Notes: generated from the sequence alone by a model not told the origin. Shown: positions 53,706 through 63,289, numbered from the stretch's first letter. The stretch: 64,000 nt of DNA from Chelativorans alearensis (GCF_010993735.1 NZ_WQNI01000021.1:1-64000); one strand, 5' to 3'. Translations and numbers: made by a program.

Positions 53706-54500
53706 ATGCCCGCCAAGGTTCGAAACGCCGCCATCGGAGCGTTTGCCCTCTATATCGTCTGGACTGCCGCAACGTGGTTTCTCGAGGGGCGCATCCATAC
53801 ACTGCTGAGGCCGGAGGCCGTGGTCGATCGGCTCGTCTATGTCGTGGTCGCCAATCTTGCGATCGGCGTTGTAGGCGCGCTTCTCGTACTGAGGTTCGTT
53901 ATCTCCTCCGGCGGCGCGAACCGGGAGCATACGGGTTTCGGTCGGCGCTCGCCCTCGATTTCGTGGATCGTGGCAGGTATGGCCCTTGGGCTCGCCCTCT
54001 ACTTCGTCCAGGGAGCGCCTTCCATGAACCCGATCGTGATCCTCAATGCCTATGCCCAGGTGTTGGCCGTTTCCGCCGCCGAGGTGATCGTGTGCTGGGC
54101 ATTGGTGGGCGGTGTCCTCAAGGGCGCTTTTGGAAGCTCCCGCTGGGTCTCAGCGGCAGGTGCTGCGGTGGTGGCAAGCCTGCTCTTCGGCCTTTACCAC
54201 TTCGCCCACAGTCCTCCGTTCGACACGATCGGCATGGTCGTGCTGCTGACCGTTGTGGGCCTCCTGACGAGCGCTTTCTTCTTCGCCTCGCGAGACGTCT
54301 ACGCCACCATAATCTTCCACAATTTCCTGGGTGTCTATGGGGTTGTCCAGGCGCTTGCCGCCGCCGACAAGCTCGTCGGTTTTGCAGCACCGCAGGTGCC
54401 ACTTCTTGCCACCGCAGGCGTCGCGCTCCTGATCCTGGTCGCCGCCGACATGCTGATTGTCCGCCGGCCGCGACTGCCGCAGGCTGGCGCTCTTCAGTGA
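53706..54500 (+). CDS. CPBP-like intramembrane protein
   Basis: A 264-residue membrane protein with about seven hydrophobic segments. FGLYHFAHS and FHNFLGVYG match the second and third motifs of the CPBP (CAAX protease and bacteriocin-processing) family. The first motif, normally EExxxR, reads AAEVIVCWALVGG and lacks the second Glu and the Arg, so proteolytic activity is doubtful. GGGAGGCGC precedes ATG 53706. A Tat-exported nitroreductase-like gene follows 33 bp later. Confidence 0.7.
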   Translation: MPAKVRNAAIGAFALYIVWTAATWFLEGRIHTLLRPEAVVDRLVYVVVANLAIGVVGALLVLRFVISSGGANREHTGFGRRSPSISWIVAGMALGLALYFVQGAPSMNPIVILNAYAQVLAVSAAEVIVCWALVGGVLKGAFGSSRWVSAAGAAVVASLLFGLYHFAHSPPFDTIGMVVLLTVVGLLTSAFFFASRDVYATIIFHNFLGVYGVVQALAAADKLVGFAAPQVPLLATAGVALLILVAADMLIVRRPRLPQAGALQ

Positions 54501-54533
54501 GGGGCCGGTCAATCATTGCCGAAAGGAGGCTCC

Positions 54534-55613
54534 GTGATTTCGCGCCGATCCGCCCTGATAGCCATGGGAACGGTCGCCCTTGCCGGAGGAGGCGCTCTCA
54601 TGCTGGGCCGGGGACCTGATTACGAAGACCTTACCGTCGCACTTTGGTCCCACCGGGATCCGGCCGCGTTTATGGGCTTGGTTCACTACGCCACGCTCGC
54701 CGCCAACAGCCACAATGCTCAGGCCTGGCGATTCCGGCAGACCGCCGAGGGAGTAGCGATCCTGCCCGATATGGGGCGTGCCCTGCCGGCGGCCGATTCC
54801 GATCACCACCACCTTTACGCCTCACTGGGTTGCGCGGCCGAGAACCTGATGTTGGCGGCGGGCGCTACGGGGCGATCCTCCGCGATGGAATTTGCCACCG
54901 ACGGTGATGGACGCATCGAGATCGCGCTTGGACAAACTGGAAGCCGCGACGTGCTGTTCGACGCGATCCTTGAACGCCAGTGCACACGGTCGGACTATGA
55001 CGGCCGCCCGGTGCCCGGCTCCGACCTCGGCGCAATGCAAGCCGCCGCGCGCGTTCCGGGGTGCGAGGTGGTCCTGATCGAAGACCGCGTGAAGATCGAA
55101 CAGATCCTGGAGCTTGTCCTGGCCGCAAACACGGCCCAGGTGTCGGATCCCGCCTTTGTTGCGGAGCTGAAATCTTGGTTGCGCTTCAATGCCCGCGCGG
55201 CGATTGAGACTGGCGACGGGCTCTATTCCGGCTGCTCGGGAAGCCCGTCGCTGCCCACCTTCCTTGGCCGTATCATGTTCGGTGCCTTCTTCAAACCCGA
55301 TGCGGAGAACGACCGTTATGCAAGACAGGTGCGGTCGAGCAGCGGGATTGCAGTGATCGTTTCGGAGCACGACGACCGGGCGCACTGGGTCCAAGCGGGG
55401 CGCGGCTACCAGCGATTTGCTCTTAAGGCAGCCGCGCTCGGCATCAGGCACGCGCATGTGAACCAGCCCGTCGAGGTGCCTTCCGTCCGCCGGGAGCTGC
55501 AGTCCCTTCTCGGGCTGGGAGACCGCCGGCCCGACCTCGTGCTGCGGTTCGGCCATGCCGAGCCTATGCCGCGCTCGCTGCGACGTCCCGTCCGGACGGT
55601 GATCGCGGCATGA
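54534..55613 (+). CDS. Nitroreductase-family protein, Acg-like, with Tat signal
   Basis: A 359-residue protein starting at GTG 54534, chosen because AAAGGAGG is just ahead. The twin-arginine signal is ISRRSALIAMG. The mature part carries nitroreductase-like blocks (YATLAANSHNAQAWRFR and ASLGCAAENLMLAA) and a C-terminal GYQRFALKAAALGIRHAHVNQP. Mycobacterial Acg proteins of this group are induced by hypoxia and may hold FMN without normal reductase activity. That fits the low-oxygen context. The stop overlaps the next start (ATGA). Confidence 0.8.
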   Translation: MISRRSALIAMGTVALAGGGALMLGRGPDYEDLTVALWSHRDPAAFMGLVHYATLAANSHNAQAWRFRQTAEGVAILPDMGRALPAADSDHHHLYASLGCAAENLMLAAGATGRSSAMEFATDGDGRIEIALGQTGSRDVLFDAILERQCTRSDYDGRPVPGSDLGAMQAAARVPGCEVVLIEDRVKIEQILELVLAANTAQVSDPAFVAELKSWLRFNARAAIETGDGLYSGCSGSPSLPTFLGRIMFGAFFKPDAENDRYARQVRSSSGIAVIVSEHDDRAHWVQAGRGYQRFALKAAALGIRHAHVNQPVEVPSVRRELQSLLGLGDRRPDLVLRFGHAEPMPRSLRRPVRTVIAA

Positions 55614-55987
55614 GGGCGATCCGTCTCGGCGCGTTTTACTTCGCGGCTGTTTTTGCCGTCGGCTTTGCTCTCGGCACGATCCGCTCGCTGGCTTTGGTTC
55701 CGCGGCTAGGTGAACTCGGCGCCGTGGCGGTCGAGTTGCCGGTGATCCTTATCGCCGCATGGATCATCTGCGGTTGGCTGATCGGCGGCCAGAGGCTATC
55801 GCCATCCGAAGCTGCAGGCACGGGCGGCGTGGCCTTCGTGCTGCTGATGCTGGCCGAAGCCGCGGTCTCGGTGGGGCTCTCGGGCCGTGCGGTCACCGCG
55901 CATCTGGCGCTCTATGCAGAGCCCGCCCATCTGCTCGGCCTTGCCGGGCAGATCGCTTTTGCATCTTTTCCCTTGATACGCCACTGA
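55610..55987 (+). CDS. Four-helix membrane protein
   Basis: A 125-residue hydrophobic protein with helices at about 6-28, 40-60, 72-92 and 100-120. It overlaps the nitroreductase-like gene by 4 bp, so the two are coupled; it may anchor or serve the Acg-like protein. I do not recognise the family. Two hairpins follow and probably terminate the transcript. Confidence 0.65.
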   Translation: MRAIRLGAFYFAAVFAVGFALGTIRSLALVPRLGELGAVAVELPVILIAAWIICGWLIGGQRLSPSEAAGTGGVAFVLLMLAEAAVSVGLSGRAVTAHLALYAEPAHLLGLAGQIAFASFPLIRH

Positions 55988-56010
55988 CTGTCCGTCGTCC
56001 ATGCGACGGC

Positions 56011-56059
56011 CTCGGGCGCGCACCCGAGAACGTCCGTTGTTGTACACTACAACGGATTT
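56011..56059. terminator. Two stem-loops between convergent genes
   Basis: CTCGGG-N6-CCCGAG (56011-56028) is followed by CCGTTGT-N8-ACAACGG (56034-56055) and ATTTT. The second overlaps the 3' end of the convergent 69-residue gene. Together they look like a bidirectional terminator. Confidence 0.55.
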
Positions 56060-56256
56060 TGCCGCTTCCAGAGGAACAACGCCATAAGGGCGAGGCAGGT
56101 GAAGCCGGTTATCAGGCCGAATCCGAGCACATAATTGTAAAGGTACCCGATCTCGAAAGCACCGTAGTCGAGCGTTCCCCAGATTGCGCCGATCACTGCG
56201 CCGAGAAGTGCGCCGAGCACGAAGGCGGCAATGAGGCGGCGCGGTTTCGAAGACAT
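56047..56256 (-). CDS. Small two-helix membrane protein after napC
   Basis: A 69-residue protein: MSSKPRRLIA, a glycine-rich first helix (AFVLGALLGAVIGAIWG) and a second helix (YNYVLGFGLITGFTCLALMALFLW). GGAAGGAG is well placed before the ATG. It lies 37 bp after napC on the same strand, so it is the last gene of the nap operon. Function unknown. Confidence 0.65.
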   Translation of the reverse strand: MSSKPRRLIAAFVLGALLGAVIGAIWGTLDYGAFEIGYLYNYVLGFGLITGFTCLALMALFLWKRQNPL

Positions 56257-56293
56257 GCCAGGCTCCTTCCTTTCGCTCCCGCTTCCGATCCCC

Positions 56294-56998
56294 TCACTCC
56301 ATGACTGTCACGGCATGGGCTTCCACCTTGGACCATTTCTCCAGCACGTCGATGGCGGATGCCTGCGGCAGCGCCTCGCCCTGCAGTTCGGGCGGGACAA
56401 GCCAGCCCGGATCGACGCCCTCCATATTGGGCAGCTCGTGAGCGATTCCCTTGTGGCAGTCGATGCAGGTGGCCTCGCCGGACAAGAGATAGCGCGTGTG
56501 GATCTCGGCCGCGCGCGGTGTCTGGCGGGAAAGGTCCATCGCCACCTCGGAATGGCAGTTGCGGCATTCCAGGCTGTCGTTCGCCTTCAGCCTCGCCCAT
56601 TCGTGCTGGGCGAGCTCCAGTCGCTTGTCTAGGAACTTGCGACGTGTGTTGATGGTGCCGAAGATCTTGCCCCACACCTCCTTGGAGGCCTGCATCTTGC
56701 GGGCGATCTTGTCGGTCCATTCGTGTGGCACGTGGCAGTCGGGACAAGAGGCGCGCACGCCGGAGCGGTTCGAGAAATGCACCGTGCGCGTCAGCTCCTC
56801 GTAGACGTTCGCTTCCATCTCGTGGCAGGAGATGCAGAACTCCTCCGTATTGGTGGCCTCGAGCGCGGTGTTGAAGGCGCCCCAGAAGATCACCCCGCCG
56901 AGGAAACCGCCGAGCGTCAGGAAGCCGAGACTCAATGTGGCAGCGGGCCGGCTTATCTGCGTCCATGCCCAGGGAACGAGCCGCCTGATCCTCTCCAT
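56294..56998 (-). CDS. napC: Tetrahaem quinol dehydrogenase NapC
   Basis: A 234-residue NapC/NirT-family cytochrome c. One N-terminal helix (about 22-42) anchors it; four haem motifs follow (CISCH, CPDCH, CRNCH, CIDCH), with Met and His ligands near [11 protein letters not shown] and HKGIAHELP. It takes electrons from quinol and passes them to NapAB. It starts 3 bp after napB. Confidence 0.95.
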   Translation of the reverse strand: MERIRRLVPWAWTQISRPAATLSLGFLTLGGFLGGVIFWGAFNTALEATNTEEFCISCHEMEANVYEELTRTVHFSNRSGVRASCPDCHVPHEWTDKIARKMQASKEVWGKIFGTINTRRKFLDKRLELAQHEWARLKANDSLECRNCHSEVAMDLSRQTPRAAEIHTRYLLSGEATCIDCHKGIAHELPNMEGVDPGWLVPPELQGEALPQASAIDVLEKWSKVEAHAVTVME

Positions 56999-57001
56999 CG
57001 C

Positions 57002-57493
57002 CTATTCGTCCCCCGCATGCTCGACACCGGGCTCGCTCATGTCGGTGAAGGTATTGTCGATGAGCGGGGGCGTGTTGGCCTGGGGCACGTGGCAGGCGGT
57101 GCAGAAATAGCGTCGCGGCGAGACGTCGGCCAGCATCTGGCCCTGCCGGTTCATATAATGGGTGATGCTGATCATCGGCGCGCCGGAGCCCTGCACGAAC
57201 TCCCGCTTGTGGCAGGAGAGGCAGCGGTTGGCGTTGACCGAGAGCTGATAGCCTTCGATGGAATGCGGGATGACCGGCGGCTGCTCCGGATAGGCGCGCA
57301 TCTGGCGGATGTCGTCGACCACCCAACGCGGGATGGGATCGGCCGGCACGTTCTCCATGGGCGGGGTGGGGCCGGTCAACTCCGCCGCCATCTGGGCGAG
57401 TGCGGCCGTGCCCGTGACGAGGAGCAAGGCGAGGGCGGTCGGCGCGAGCCTGCGCCGCGCTGTCAGGCGATGGGTTCGATTTTCACGGCGCAT
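57002..57493 (-). CDS. napB: Periplasmic dihaem cytochrome NapB
   Basis: A 163-residue secreted cytochrome c subunit. A signal peptide ends near TAALAQ. The family block [24 protein letters not shown] contains the first haem motif; CTACHVPQ gives the second. Histidine ligands lie in IPHS and ITHYMN. The ATG overlaps the napA 3' end by 31 bp. NapB hands electrons from NapC to NapA. Confidence 0.93.
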   Translation of the reverse strand: MRRENRTHRLTARRRLAPTALALLLVTGTAALAQMAAELTGPTPPMENVPADPIPRWVVDDIRQMRAYPEQPPVIPHSIEGYQLSVNANRCLSCHKREFVQGSGAPMISITHYMNRQGQMLADVSPRRYFCTACHVPQANTPPLIDNTFTDMSEPGVEHAGDE

Positions 57494-59967
57494 TTCTTGA
57501 AATCCGTCTGCTTGGAGATGGGATCGGTGGCGTCGAGCGTGACCTTGTTGATGAGCTGGCTGGCGTCGAACCAGGGCACGAAGACCACGCCGCGCGGCAT
57601 GCGGTTGCGCCCGCGCGTCTCCAGCCGGCTTCTGATCTCGCCGCGCCTGGAGATCACGCGGATTTCCATGCCCTGGTTCAGGCCTTTCCGGCGGGCATCG
57701 TCCGCATTCATGAAGCACACGGCGCCCGGGAAGGCGCGATAGAGCTCCGGCACGCGCATGGTCATCGAGCCGGAATGCCAGTGCTCCAGCACCCGGCCGG
57801 TGACGAGCCAGAGATCGTACTCCTCGTCGGGAGATTCCGCCGGCGGCTCGTAGGGCACGGCGAGGATGACAGCGCGGCCGTCCGGCCGGCCGTAGAACTT
57901 CACCCCCTCGCCGGGCTCAACATAGGGGTCGTAGCCCTCGCGATAGCGCCAGCGCGTCTCCTCGCCATCGACCACCGGCCAGCGCAGGCCGCGCTCGTTG
58001 TGATAGACGTCGTAGGGCGCGAGGTCGTGTCCGTGGCCGCGGCCGAACTCGGCATACTCTTCGAACAGGCCCTTCTGGATGTAGAAGCCGAAATCCCGCG
58101 CCTCGTCGTTGGGGTAGTCCGGGTCGATACCGTCGACGGAGAACCGGTCGACCTTGCCGTTGCGGAAGATGACGTCGAACAGGGTGCGCCCGCGATAGTC
58201 GGGGTTGGCGGCCAGGATCTCCTCCGGCCACACCTCGTCGGTGGTGAAGCGCTTGGAGAACTCGGCGAGTTGCCACAGATCCGAACGCGCCTAGCCAGGC
58301 GCCTGCACGAGCTGATGCCAGACATGGGTGCGCCGCTCGGCATTGCCGTAAGCGCCCTCCTTCTCCACCCACATGGCTGCCGGCAGGATTAGATTCGCCG
58401 CCATGGCGGTCACCGTGGGGTAGGCGTCGGAAACGACGATGAAGTTTTCAGGATTGCGGTAGCCGGGATAGGTCTCCTGGCTGTTGTTGGGCGCGGCCTG
58501 CAAATTGTTGTTGACCTGGATCCAGTAGAAGTTGAGCAGACCGTCCTTCAACATCCGGTCCTGCTGGACGGCGTGGTAGCCCGGCACCTCGGGGATGATG
58601 CCGTGCGGGATGCGCCAGATCTCCTCCGCGTGATGGCGGTGGTCCGGGTTCGTCACCACCGTGTCGGCCGGCAGCCGGTGGGCAAAGGTGCCCACCTCGC
58701 GCGCCGTTCCGCAAGCCGACGGCTGGCCCGTCAGCGAGAAGGGGCTGTTGCCGGGCTCCGATATCTTCCCGGTGAGAAGGTGGATGTTGTAGACCATGTG
58801 GTTGGCCCAGACCCCGCGCACATGCTGGTTGAAGCCCATGGTCCAAAGCGACATGACCTTGATCTCGGGGTTGGCGTAGAGCTCCGCCAGTTCCTCCAGG
58901 AAAGCCGGCTCCACTCCGGTGATCTCGACGGTCCGCTCCAGCGTGTATTGGCCCACGAACTCCCGGAACTCCTCGAAGGTCATGGGGTCCATGCGCCCTG
59001 GATCGCCGGCCCCGGCCGCCTCCTGCCCGAGGATGTGCTCGGCCCTCAGCCCGTAGCCTATGTCGACCGCGCCGCGCATGAAGGTGGTGTGCCGGTTCAC
59101 GAACTCCTCGTTCACGCGGCCCGTCTCGATGATGTGCCTGGCGATGTAGTTGAGGATCGCCAGATCCGTGCCGGGCCTGAAGATGATCGGGATGTCGGCG
59201 AGGTCCATCGAGCGGTGGGTGAAGGTTGAAAGTACGGCGCAGCGCACATGCGGGTGCCCGAGCCGCCGATCGGCCACGCGGGTCCACAGGATCGGGTGCA
59301 TCTCCGCCATGTTGGAGCCGCACAGCACGAAGGCGTCGGCATGCTCGAAATCGTCGTAGCATCCCATCGGCTCGTCGCTGCCAAAGGTGCGGATGAAGGC
59401 GGTCGCAGCCGACGCCATGCAGTGGCGGGCGTTGGGGTCGAGATTGTTGGAGCGCAGCCCCGCGCGCATCAGCTTGGTGGCCGCATAGCCTTCGAAAATC
59501 GTCCACTGGCCGGAGCCGAACATGCCGACGGCCGTGGGTCCCTTCTCGCGCAGCACCTGCCTGCACTTCTCGGCCATCACGTCGAAGGCCTCGTCCCAGG
59601 AGACGGGCTCGAACTCGCCCTCCTTGTCGAAGACGCCATTCCTCTTGCGCATCAAGGGCGTCGTCAGCCGGTCCTCGCCATACATGATCTTCGACAGGAA
59701 ATAGCCCTTGACGCAGTTGAGGCCGCGGTTGACCTCGGCCTGCATGTCGCCATGGGTGGCGACCACCTGGCCGTCCTTCACGCCCACCATCACGCCGCAT
59801 CCCGTTCCGCAGAAGCGGCAGGGCGCTTTCGACCACTTTATGTCCAGCGCGCCGACGCCGCCGGGCACCGGCTGTGCGGAAGCGGGCAGGGCGACGCCGG
59901 CGGTGGCGGCGGCGATGGCCGCGGCCTGCGTCTTGATGAGTTCGCGCCGGGTGAGTTCAGCCGTCAT
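57463..59967 (-). pseudogene. napA: Periplasmic nitrate reductase catalytic subunit NapA with an in-frame TAG
   Basis: NapA reduces nitrate to nitrite with bis-MGD molybdenum and one [4Fe-4S]. The 834-residue frame has a Tat signal ([10 protein letters not shown]), cluster cysteines 50, 53, 57 and 85, the Mo-ligand Cys in RHCMASA, and complete C-terminal domains ([21 protein letters not shown]). Codon 559 (58291-58293) is TAG between QAPG and [11 protein letters not shown], where Glu is expected from the family; GAG to TAG is one substitution. Reading resumes in the same frame with no other damage. Without suppression the product lacks about 275 residues. It may be a recent nonsense mutation or a base-call error. 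Confidence 0.88.
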
Positions 59968-60224
59968 GTTGGGTTCTCCTGAAGTTCCTCGGCATGTTCG
60001 AAGACCATGTTTGCTGAAACGACGTGGTCAAAAAGCGCGATCCGTGAGAGCGTATCGCCGAGCGCCTGAGTACTGCCACCCTCGATGGTGATGACGATCT
60101 TGCCGTTCTCGCAGGCGTGCACCTCCACTCCTGCCATGGCCTCGATCCGGGCACGAACGGCGTCCACGGCGTGCGGCAGCACGGCCACGACGGCGCTGGA
60201 AACATGGTAGGGCGCCTCAGCCAT
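59964..60224 (-). CDS. napD: NapA maturation chaperone NapD
   Basis: An 86-residue cytoplasmic protein of the NapD family that binds the NapA Tat signal and assists cofactor loading. It reads [38 protein letters not shown] and a C-terminal [17 protein letters not shown]. The start lies inside the napF 3' end, and its stop overlaps the napA ATG (ATGA), showing tight coupling. Confidence 0.9.
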   Translation of the reverse strand: MAEAPYHVSSAVVAVLPHAVDAVRARIEAMAGVEVHACENGKIVITIEGGSTQALGDTLSRIALFDHVVSANMVFEHAEELQENPT

Positions 60225-60711
60225 GCGCAACCTCCGGATGAAGAACAGCCGCGATGGCTTGCGCCGGACAGCCCGCGATACAGGCGCCGCATCCGGTGCA
60301 CGTCTCCTCGTCGATCTCGGGAAGGAAAGGGCCCCCGATGCGCGGACGCAAGCGGATCGCATCCTCGGGGCAGAGGTCGCGGCAGGCCATGCAGGAGATG
60401 CCCGATCGCGCAAGACAGGTGCCGGCAATCCGGATCACGTGGTCGAATGCCGCCAGCGCATCACCGAAGAGCGCCTCGGGGCAAGCCTCCGCACAAGCGC
60501 CGCAGAAGGTGCATTCGCCGGCGGAAAAGTCGATCGCGGGCGTGCCTTCGCAGAGCGAGATGATCCCCGTCGGGCAGGCTTCCGCGCAGGCGCCACAGGC
60601 GGTGCAGTCACCGACACGCTTCGGGGCGAGCCCGGGCGGCCGGATCGCCGCCCATTTTTCTCCTCGCCCACCGCGCAGAAAGGCGCGCCTGGAAAGTGCC
60701 TGCCCACCCAT
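60217..60711 (-). CDS. napF: Ferredoxin-type protein NapF
   Basis: A 164-residue iron-sulfur protein with four [4Fe-4S] motifs: CTACGACAEACP, CTFCGACAEACP, CMACRDLCP and CTGCGACIAGCP. The N-terminus (LSRRAFLRGG) looks like a Tat motif but in NapF is usually retained. NapF helps mature NapA in the cytoplasm. It overlaps napD by 8 bp and follows napE by 6 bp. Confidence 0.92.
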   Translation of the reverse strand: MGGQALSRRAFLRGGRGEKWAAIRPPGLAPKRVGDCTACGACAEACPTGIISLCEGTPAIDFSAGECTFCGACAEACPEALFGDALAAFDHVIRIAGTCLARSGISCMACRDLCPEDAIRLRPRIGGPFLPEIDEETCTGCGACIAGCPAQAIAAVLHPEVAHG

Positions 60712-60717
60712 CGCCGC

Positions 60718-60906
60718 TCAGCCTCCCGGCGGGCCGGGCGGACCGAAGAGGATCTGCCACATCCAGACGAGAAAGCCGTAGCCGCCGACGACGCCGACCG
60801 CCACCAGGGGCCAGATCCCAAATGCGAGCACCAGGAAGGTGACAAGCTCACGCCGGCGTGTATCCCGCCGTTCCGGCTTCTCGGACTCTGTGGAAACTCC
60901 TGCCAT
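60718..60906 (-). CDS. napE: Small membrane protein NapE
   Basis: A 62-residue protein with one membrane helix (LVTFLVLAFGIWPLVAVGVVGG) after a charged N-terminus with RRDTRRREL, and a Trp-rich end. Size, position and sequence fit NapE, the first gene in many alphaproteobacterial nap operons. No FNR box is visible in the region upstream. Confidence 0.88.
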   Translation of the reverse strand: MAGVSTESEKPERRDTRRRELVTFLVLAFGIWPLVAVGVVGGYGFLVWMWQILFGPPGPPGG

Positions 60907-61531
60907 GGCCGCCCCTTCGACTGGAAACGCAGTTAGGTACCCCGCTTACAGAAAGCCTATAGCCGGGGAACGTATTTTCAAGTCCCGCGTCCGCACGGTG
61001 CAGCGTCTCAAGATGTATGATTGTCGTGAGAGAGGTATGTACCTTGTCGTAAGACCGGCGCTGCATTGCCGATAGAGGCCGCTTCTGAATTTTGATGTTA
61101 TGACGCGCAATCCGCTTTGATCTGCTCCACAATTTGTGCCGTCGGCGTCGGACTGATGTTCGGTTCTTTGCTGATGGGTGCACTCCTTGCTCTTGCCACC
61201 TGGCAGGTCTTCCCGGCCACTGCCGCGCGCTAAGAAGCCTTCCTGCACGGACGTTTTGTGAAGGCCTATCGGCTCTACGACCCGCACGCCGCTGTTTTGG
61301 CCCAACCTGCGCCTTTTGCGTAGATGATGCGAACGCCACCTTTTCGCCGCAGACGCTGCTCGATGGGCTTTATTTCCTCGCCGTCTTGCCAGCGGTGGAA
61401 CTCATTGAACAGCTTCATGCCGCTGGCTACCTGCCGTCCTTCTTGATCCTCTACTGACGGAACATGGCAAGCTTTGCCCGCACTGGATTCGAAACACGCT
61501 ACCGACAGGCTCCAGCCCGCCCAGCATCCGC
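60907..61531. other. Intergenic region upstream of nap, with possible coding fragments
   Basis: No intact gene is seen in 625 bp. The plus strand at about 61130-61323 reads VGLMFGSLLMGALLALATWQ, a stop, then FVKAYRLYDPHAAV, which looks like a broken membrane protein. The plus-strand stretch ending at 61457 (LLDGLYFLAVLPAVELIEQL) may be another fragment. I do not recognise either. The nap promoter must lie near 60910-61060, but no clear box is visible. Confidence 0.3.
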
Positions 61532-62134
61532 TCAGTCAGCTGATGGGTGCATCCGAGACAGCCGGTACAGCGTCAGACCCATGAGTGTCGTCACAGACGC
61601 TGCGGTGAGGAAAGCGACCGAGTTGGCCAGAAGTTCAGCCAATTGAGCGATCCGGGCGGCGAAGAGGTAGCCCATTGCGACGTAGAAGCCGACCCAGATC
61701 GTCTCCCCCACCGTGTCCCAAAAGGTGAACCGCATCCAGTTCATGCGCGTGGCGCCGGCAAGCAGGTTCACGTAGGGCCCCAGCGGGCTCATCAGCCAGG
61801 TGCTGAAGAATACACCGGCGGCGCCCCACCGATCCATGAAACGCCGGGCACGCCCGAGGGCTGCAGCCCTCTTCCGGTCCTTCATCATTCTTCGCGTCAG
61901 TGTCGCACCACCAATGCGCCCGATGTTGAACCCCGTCTGGTCGCCCAGTACAGCGCCAATCAGCGCTGCGCCGAGCACTGAGGCGCCGTCCAAATCGCCG
62001 GAAGCCACGAAGGCACCACCTGCAAGCATGACGAAGGCAGTCGGGACAGGTACGCCGAGACAGGAGAAGTATGCGCTGAGGAGGATCACGGCGACGCCGT
62101 AGCTCGCGACCATCGCGAACATGGTCTCAGTCAC
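61532..62134 (-). CDS. DedA/SNARE-associated (VTT) family membrane protein
   Basis: A 200-residue membrane protein. Family landmarks are the reentrant region VPVPTAFVMLAGGAFVASG, GAVLGDQTGFNIGRIGG, FMDRWGAAGVFFSTWLMSPLGPYVNLLAG and the helix with FWDTVGETIWVGFYVAMGY. DedA proteins are thought to flip or transport lipid carriers. Its start overlaps the stop of the small gene upstream by 8 bp. Confidence 0.88.
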   Translation of the reverse strand: MTETMFAMVASYGVAVILLSAYFSCLGVPVPTAFVMLAGGAFVASGDLDGASVLGAALIGAVLGDQTGFNIGRIGGATLTRRMMKDRKRAAALGRARRFMDRWGAAGVFFSTWLMSPLGPYVNLLAGATRMNWMRFTFWDTVGETIWVGFYVAMGYLFAARIAQLAELLANSVAFLTAASVTTLMGLTLYRLSRMHPSAD

Positions 62135-62474
62135 CGGAAGAACTCCGATAGGCGCGGATCGATGCGTAGAGGGTCTCCGCCACTTCGTCGATGCTGCTGC
62201 CGCTTTCGGCGGCGACCTCGGCTACCGTCAGCCGCCGCTTGCTGCCAATTTCGACGTCAAGGGCGTCAGCGAGGACCTCGGGCGGCACGTCCCATGACCG
62301 GGCGACATACCGCATTGGCATCCAGCCTTCGATCGCCTGTTCGTGGTGGGCGGGATCGGCCCAGTACAGGGTGAAGACGACGGTGCGCACCAGAAAAAGG
62401 CCCGTCAGAGCCAGGCCGAGGGCGAAGCCGATGAACAGGATGCGATGGGCGCGCCAAACATCAACGATACGCAA
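62127..62474 (-). CDS. Membrane-anchored protein upstream of the DedA-family gene
   Basis: About 115 residues from a TTG start at 62474 with GGGAG six bases before it. One helix (ILFIGFALGLALTGLFLVRTVVF) precedes a soluble part (MPMRYVARSWDVPPEVLADALDV, then LTVAEVAAESGSSIDEVAET) that looks like a small helical domain. It overlaps the DedA-family gene by 8 bp, so the pair probably functions together. No named family recognised. Confidence 0.6.
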   Translation of the reverse strand: MRIVDVWRAHRILFIGFALGLALTGLFLVRTVVFTLYWADPAHHEQAIEGWMPMRYVARSWDVPPEVLADALDVEIGSKRRLTVAEVAAESGSSIDEVAETLYASIRAYRSSSGD

Positions 62475-62481
62475 AACGAAC

Positions 62482-62702
62482 TCCCTTTGCTGGAAATCGC
62501 CGCCGTGCGGGTGGCGGTACGCGGTACACGCGAGAGCAGGTCCTGCATCTCTCGCCGCGCATGGCCTTCGGCGAAGCTCTCGAGAAAGGTGCCGCCCGAA
62601 TACATCACCGCGACGACCGCCGCGGCCAGCGTTTCGCCAAACGTGAATCTGTTCCATTTGACAAGGCTTTCCGCCTGAAAACCTGCCCATGGATCGGCGT
62701 TC
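62482..62702 (-). pseudogene. Fragment of a heavy-metal P-type ATPase
   Basis: The minus frame reads LVKWNRFTFGETLAAAVVAV, then MYSGGTFLESFAEGHARREM and LLSRVPRTATR. This is the helix region before the actuator domain of ZntA/CadA-like ATPases. No start or catalytic domains are present, and the frame ends at the TTG gene. It is a truncated remnant, next to transposase debris. Confidence 0.6.
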
Positions 62703-62765
62703 TCGGCCTTGATGCCGGTCAATCGGGGTGCCGTGCGTGGCGCGAGGCAACTGTAGCACGGGCTC

Positions 62766-63005
62766 GGCGTCTTCGACCGCATCTTCGCCGGGCTCGGCTG
62801 CGAAGGGCCGAAACCCGAGCGCATCATGATCGACGCCATGCATCTGAAGGCCCACCGCACCGCGGCGAGCCTGCCCAAAAGGGGATGTTCCCCGTCGTAT
62901 CGGGCTGACAAATGTGGGCTGAGCTCGAAGCTCCACAGCATTTGCGACGGTGAAGGACGGCCGATCATTCTGCTCCTGCCGGAAGGCCAGCTGGCTGCGC
63001 CGACA
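62766..63005 (+). mobile_element. IS5-family transposase remnant
   Basis: The plus frame reads GVFDRIFAGLGCEG, then RIMIDAMHLKAHRTAASL and, after a short frame disturbance near 62875-62910, LSSKLHSICDGEGRPIILLL. These are the DDE-catalytic neighbourhood of IS427-group IS5 transposases (MIDATHLKAHRTAASL and SKLHAVCDGEGRP in typical members). Ends, inverted repeats and the rest of the protein are missing. The stretch 63006-63289 shows no gene. Confidence 0.65.
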
Positions 63006-63289
63006 GGAGATGATTGTGGACCGGAAAAGCTTGCCGAGTTTGTCACTCCGGGCACAGCGCGCGCAGAATCCGGCGGATTGGTTCGTTTACAGGAAGTCGG
63101 CGTAAGGTGTTCCGTTGCATTCCGAGAATCGCGCAGACGCTCGTTCGCGCGTCCTTGAAGACGACGGCAGCACCTGCCAGGGTCCTGCATCGCGCGCCCC
63201 CATGGGCGCGCAGCCATCGAGTGGCAGCGCAGCGGCAGGCTGGCTCCGCTCAAAGGATCAATGTCTTCGCCAGTTCCGCCCCACTGCCG

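Noticed and set aside
58291-58293. TAG in napA as a pyrrolysine codon
   Set aside because: No pylT/pylS genes are visible, NapA has no known pyrrolysine, and one G-to-T change from the expected Glu codon explains it better.
61100-61110. FNR-like box near TTGATCTGCTCC upstream of nap
   Set aside because: Only the left half-site fits; the right half is not ATCAA/GTCAA-like at the required spacing.
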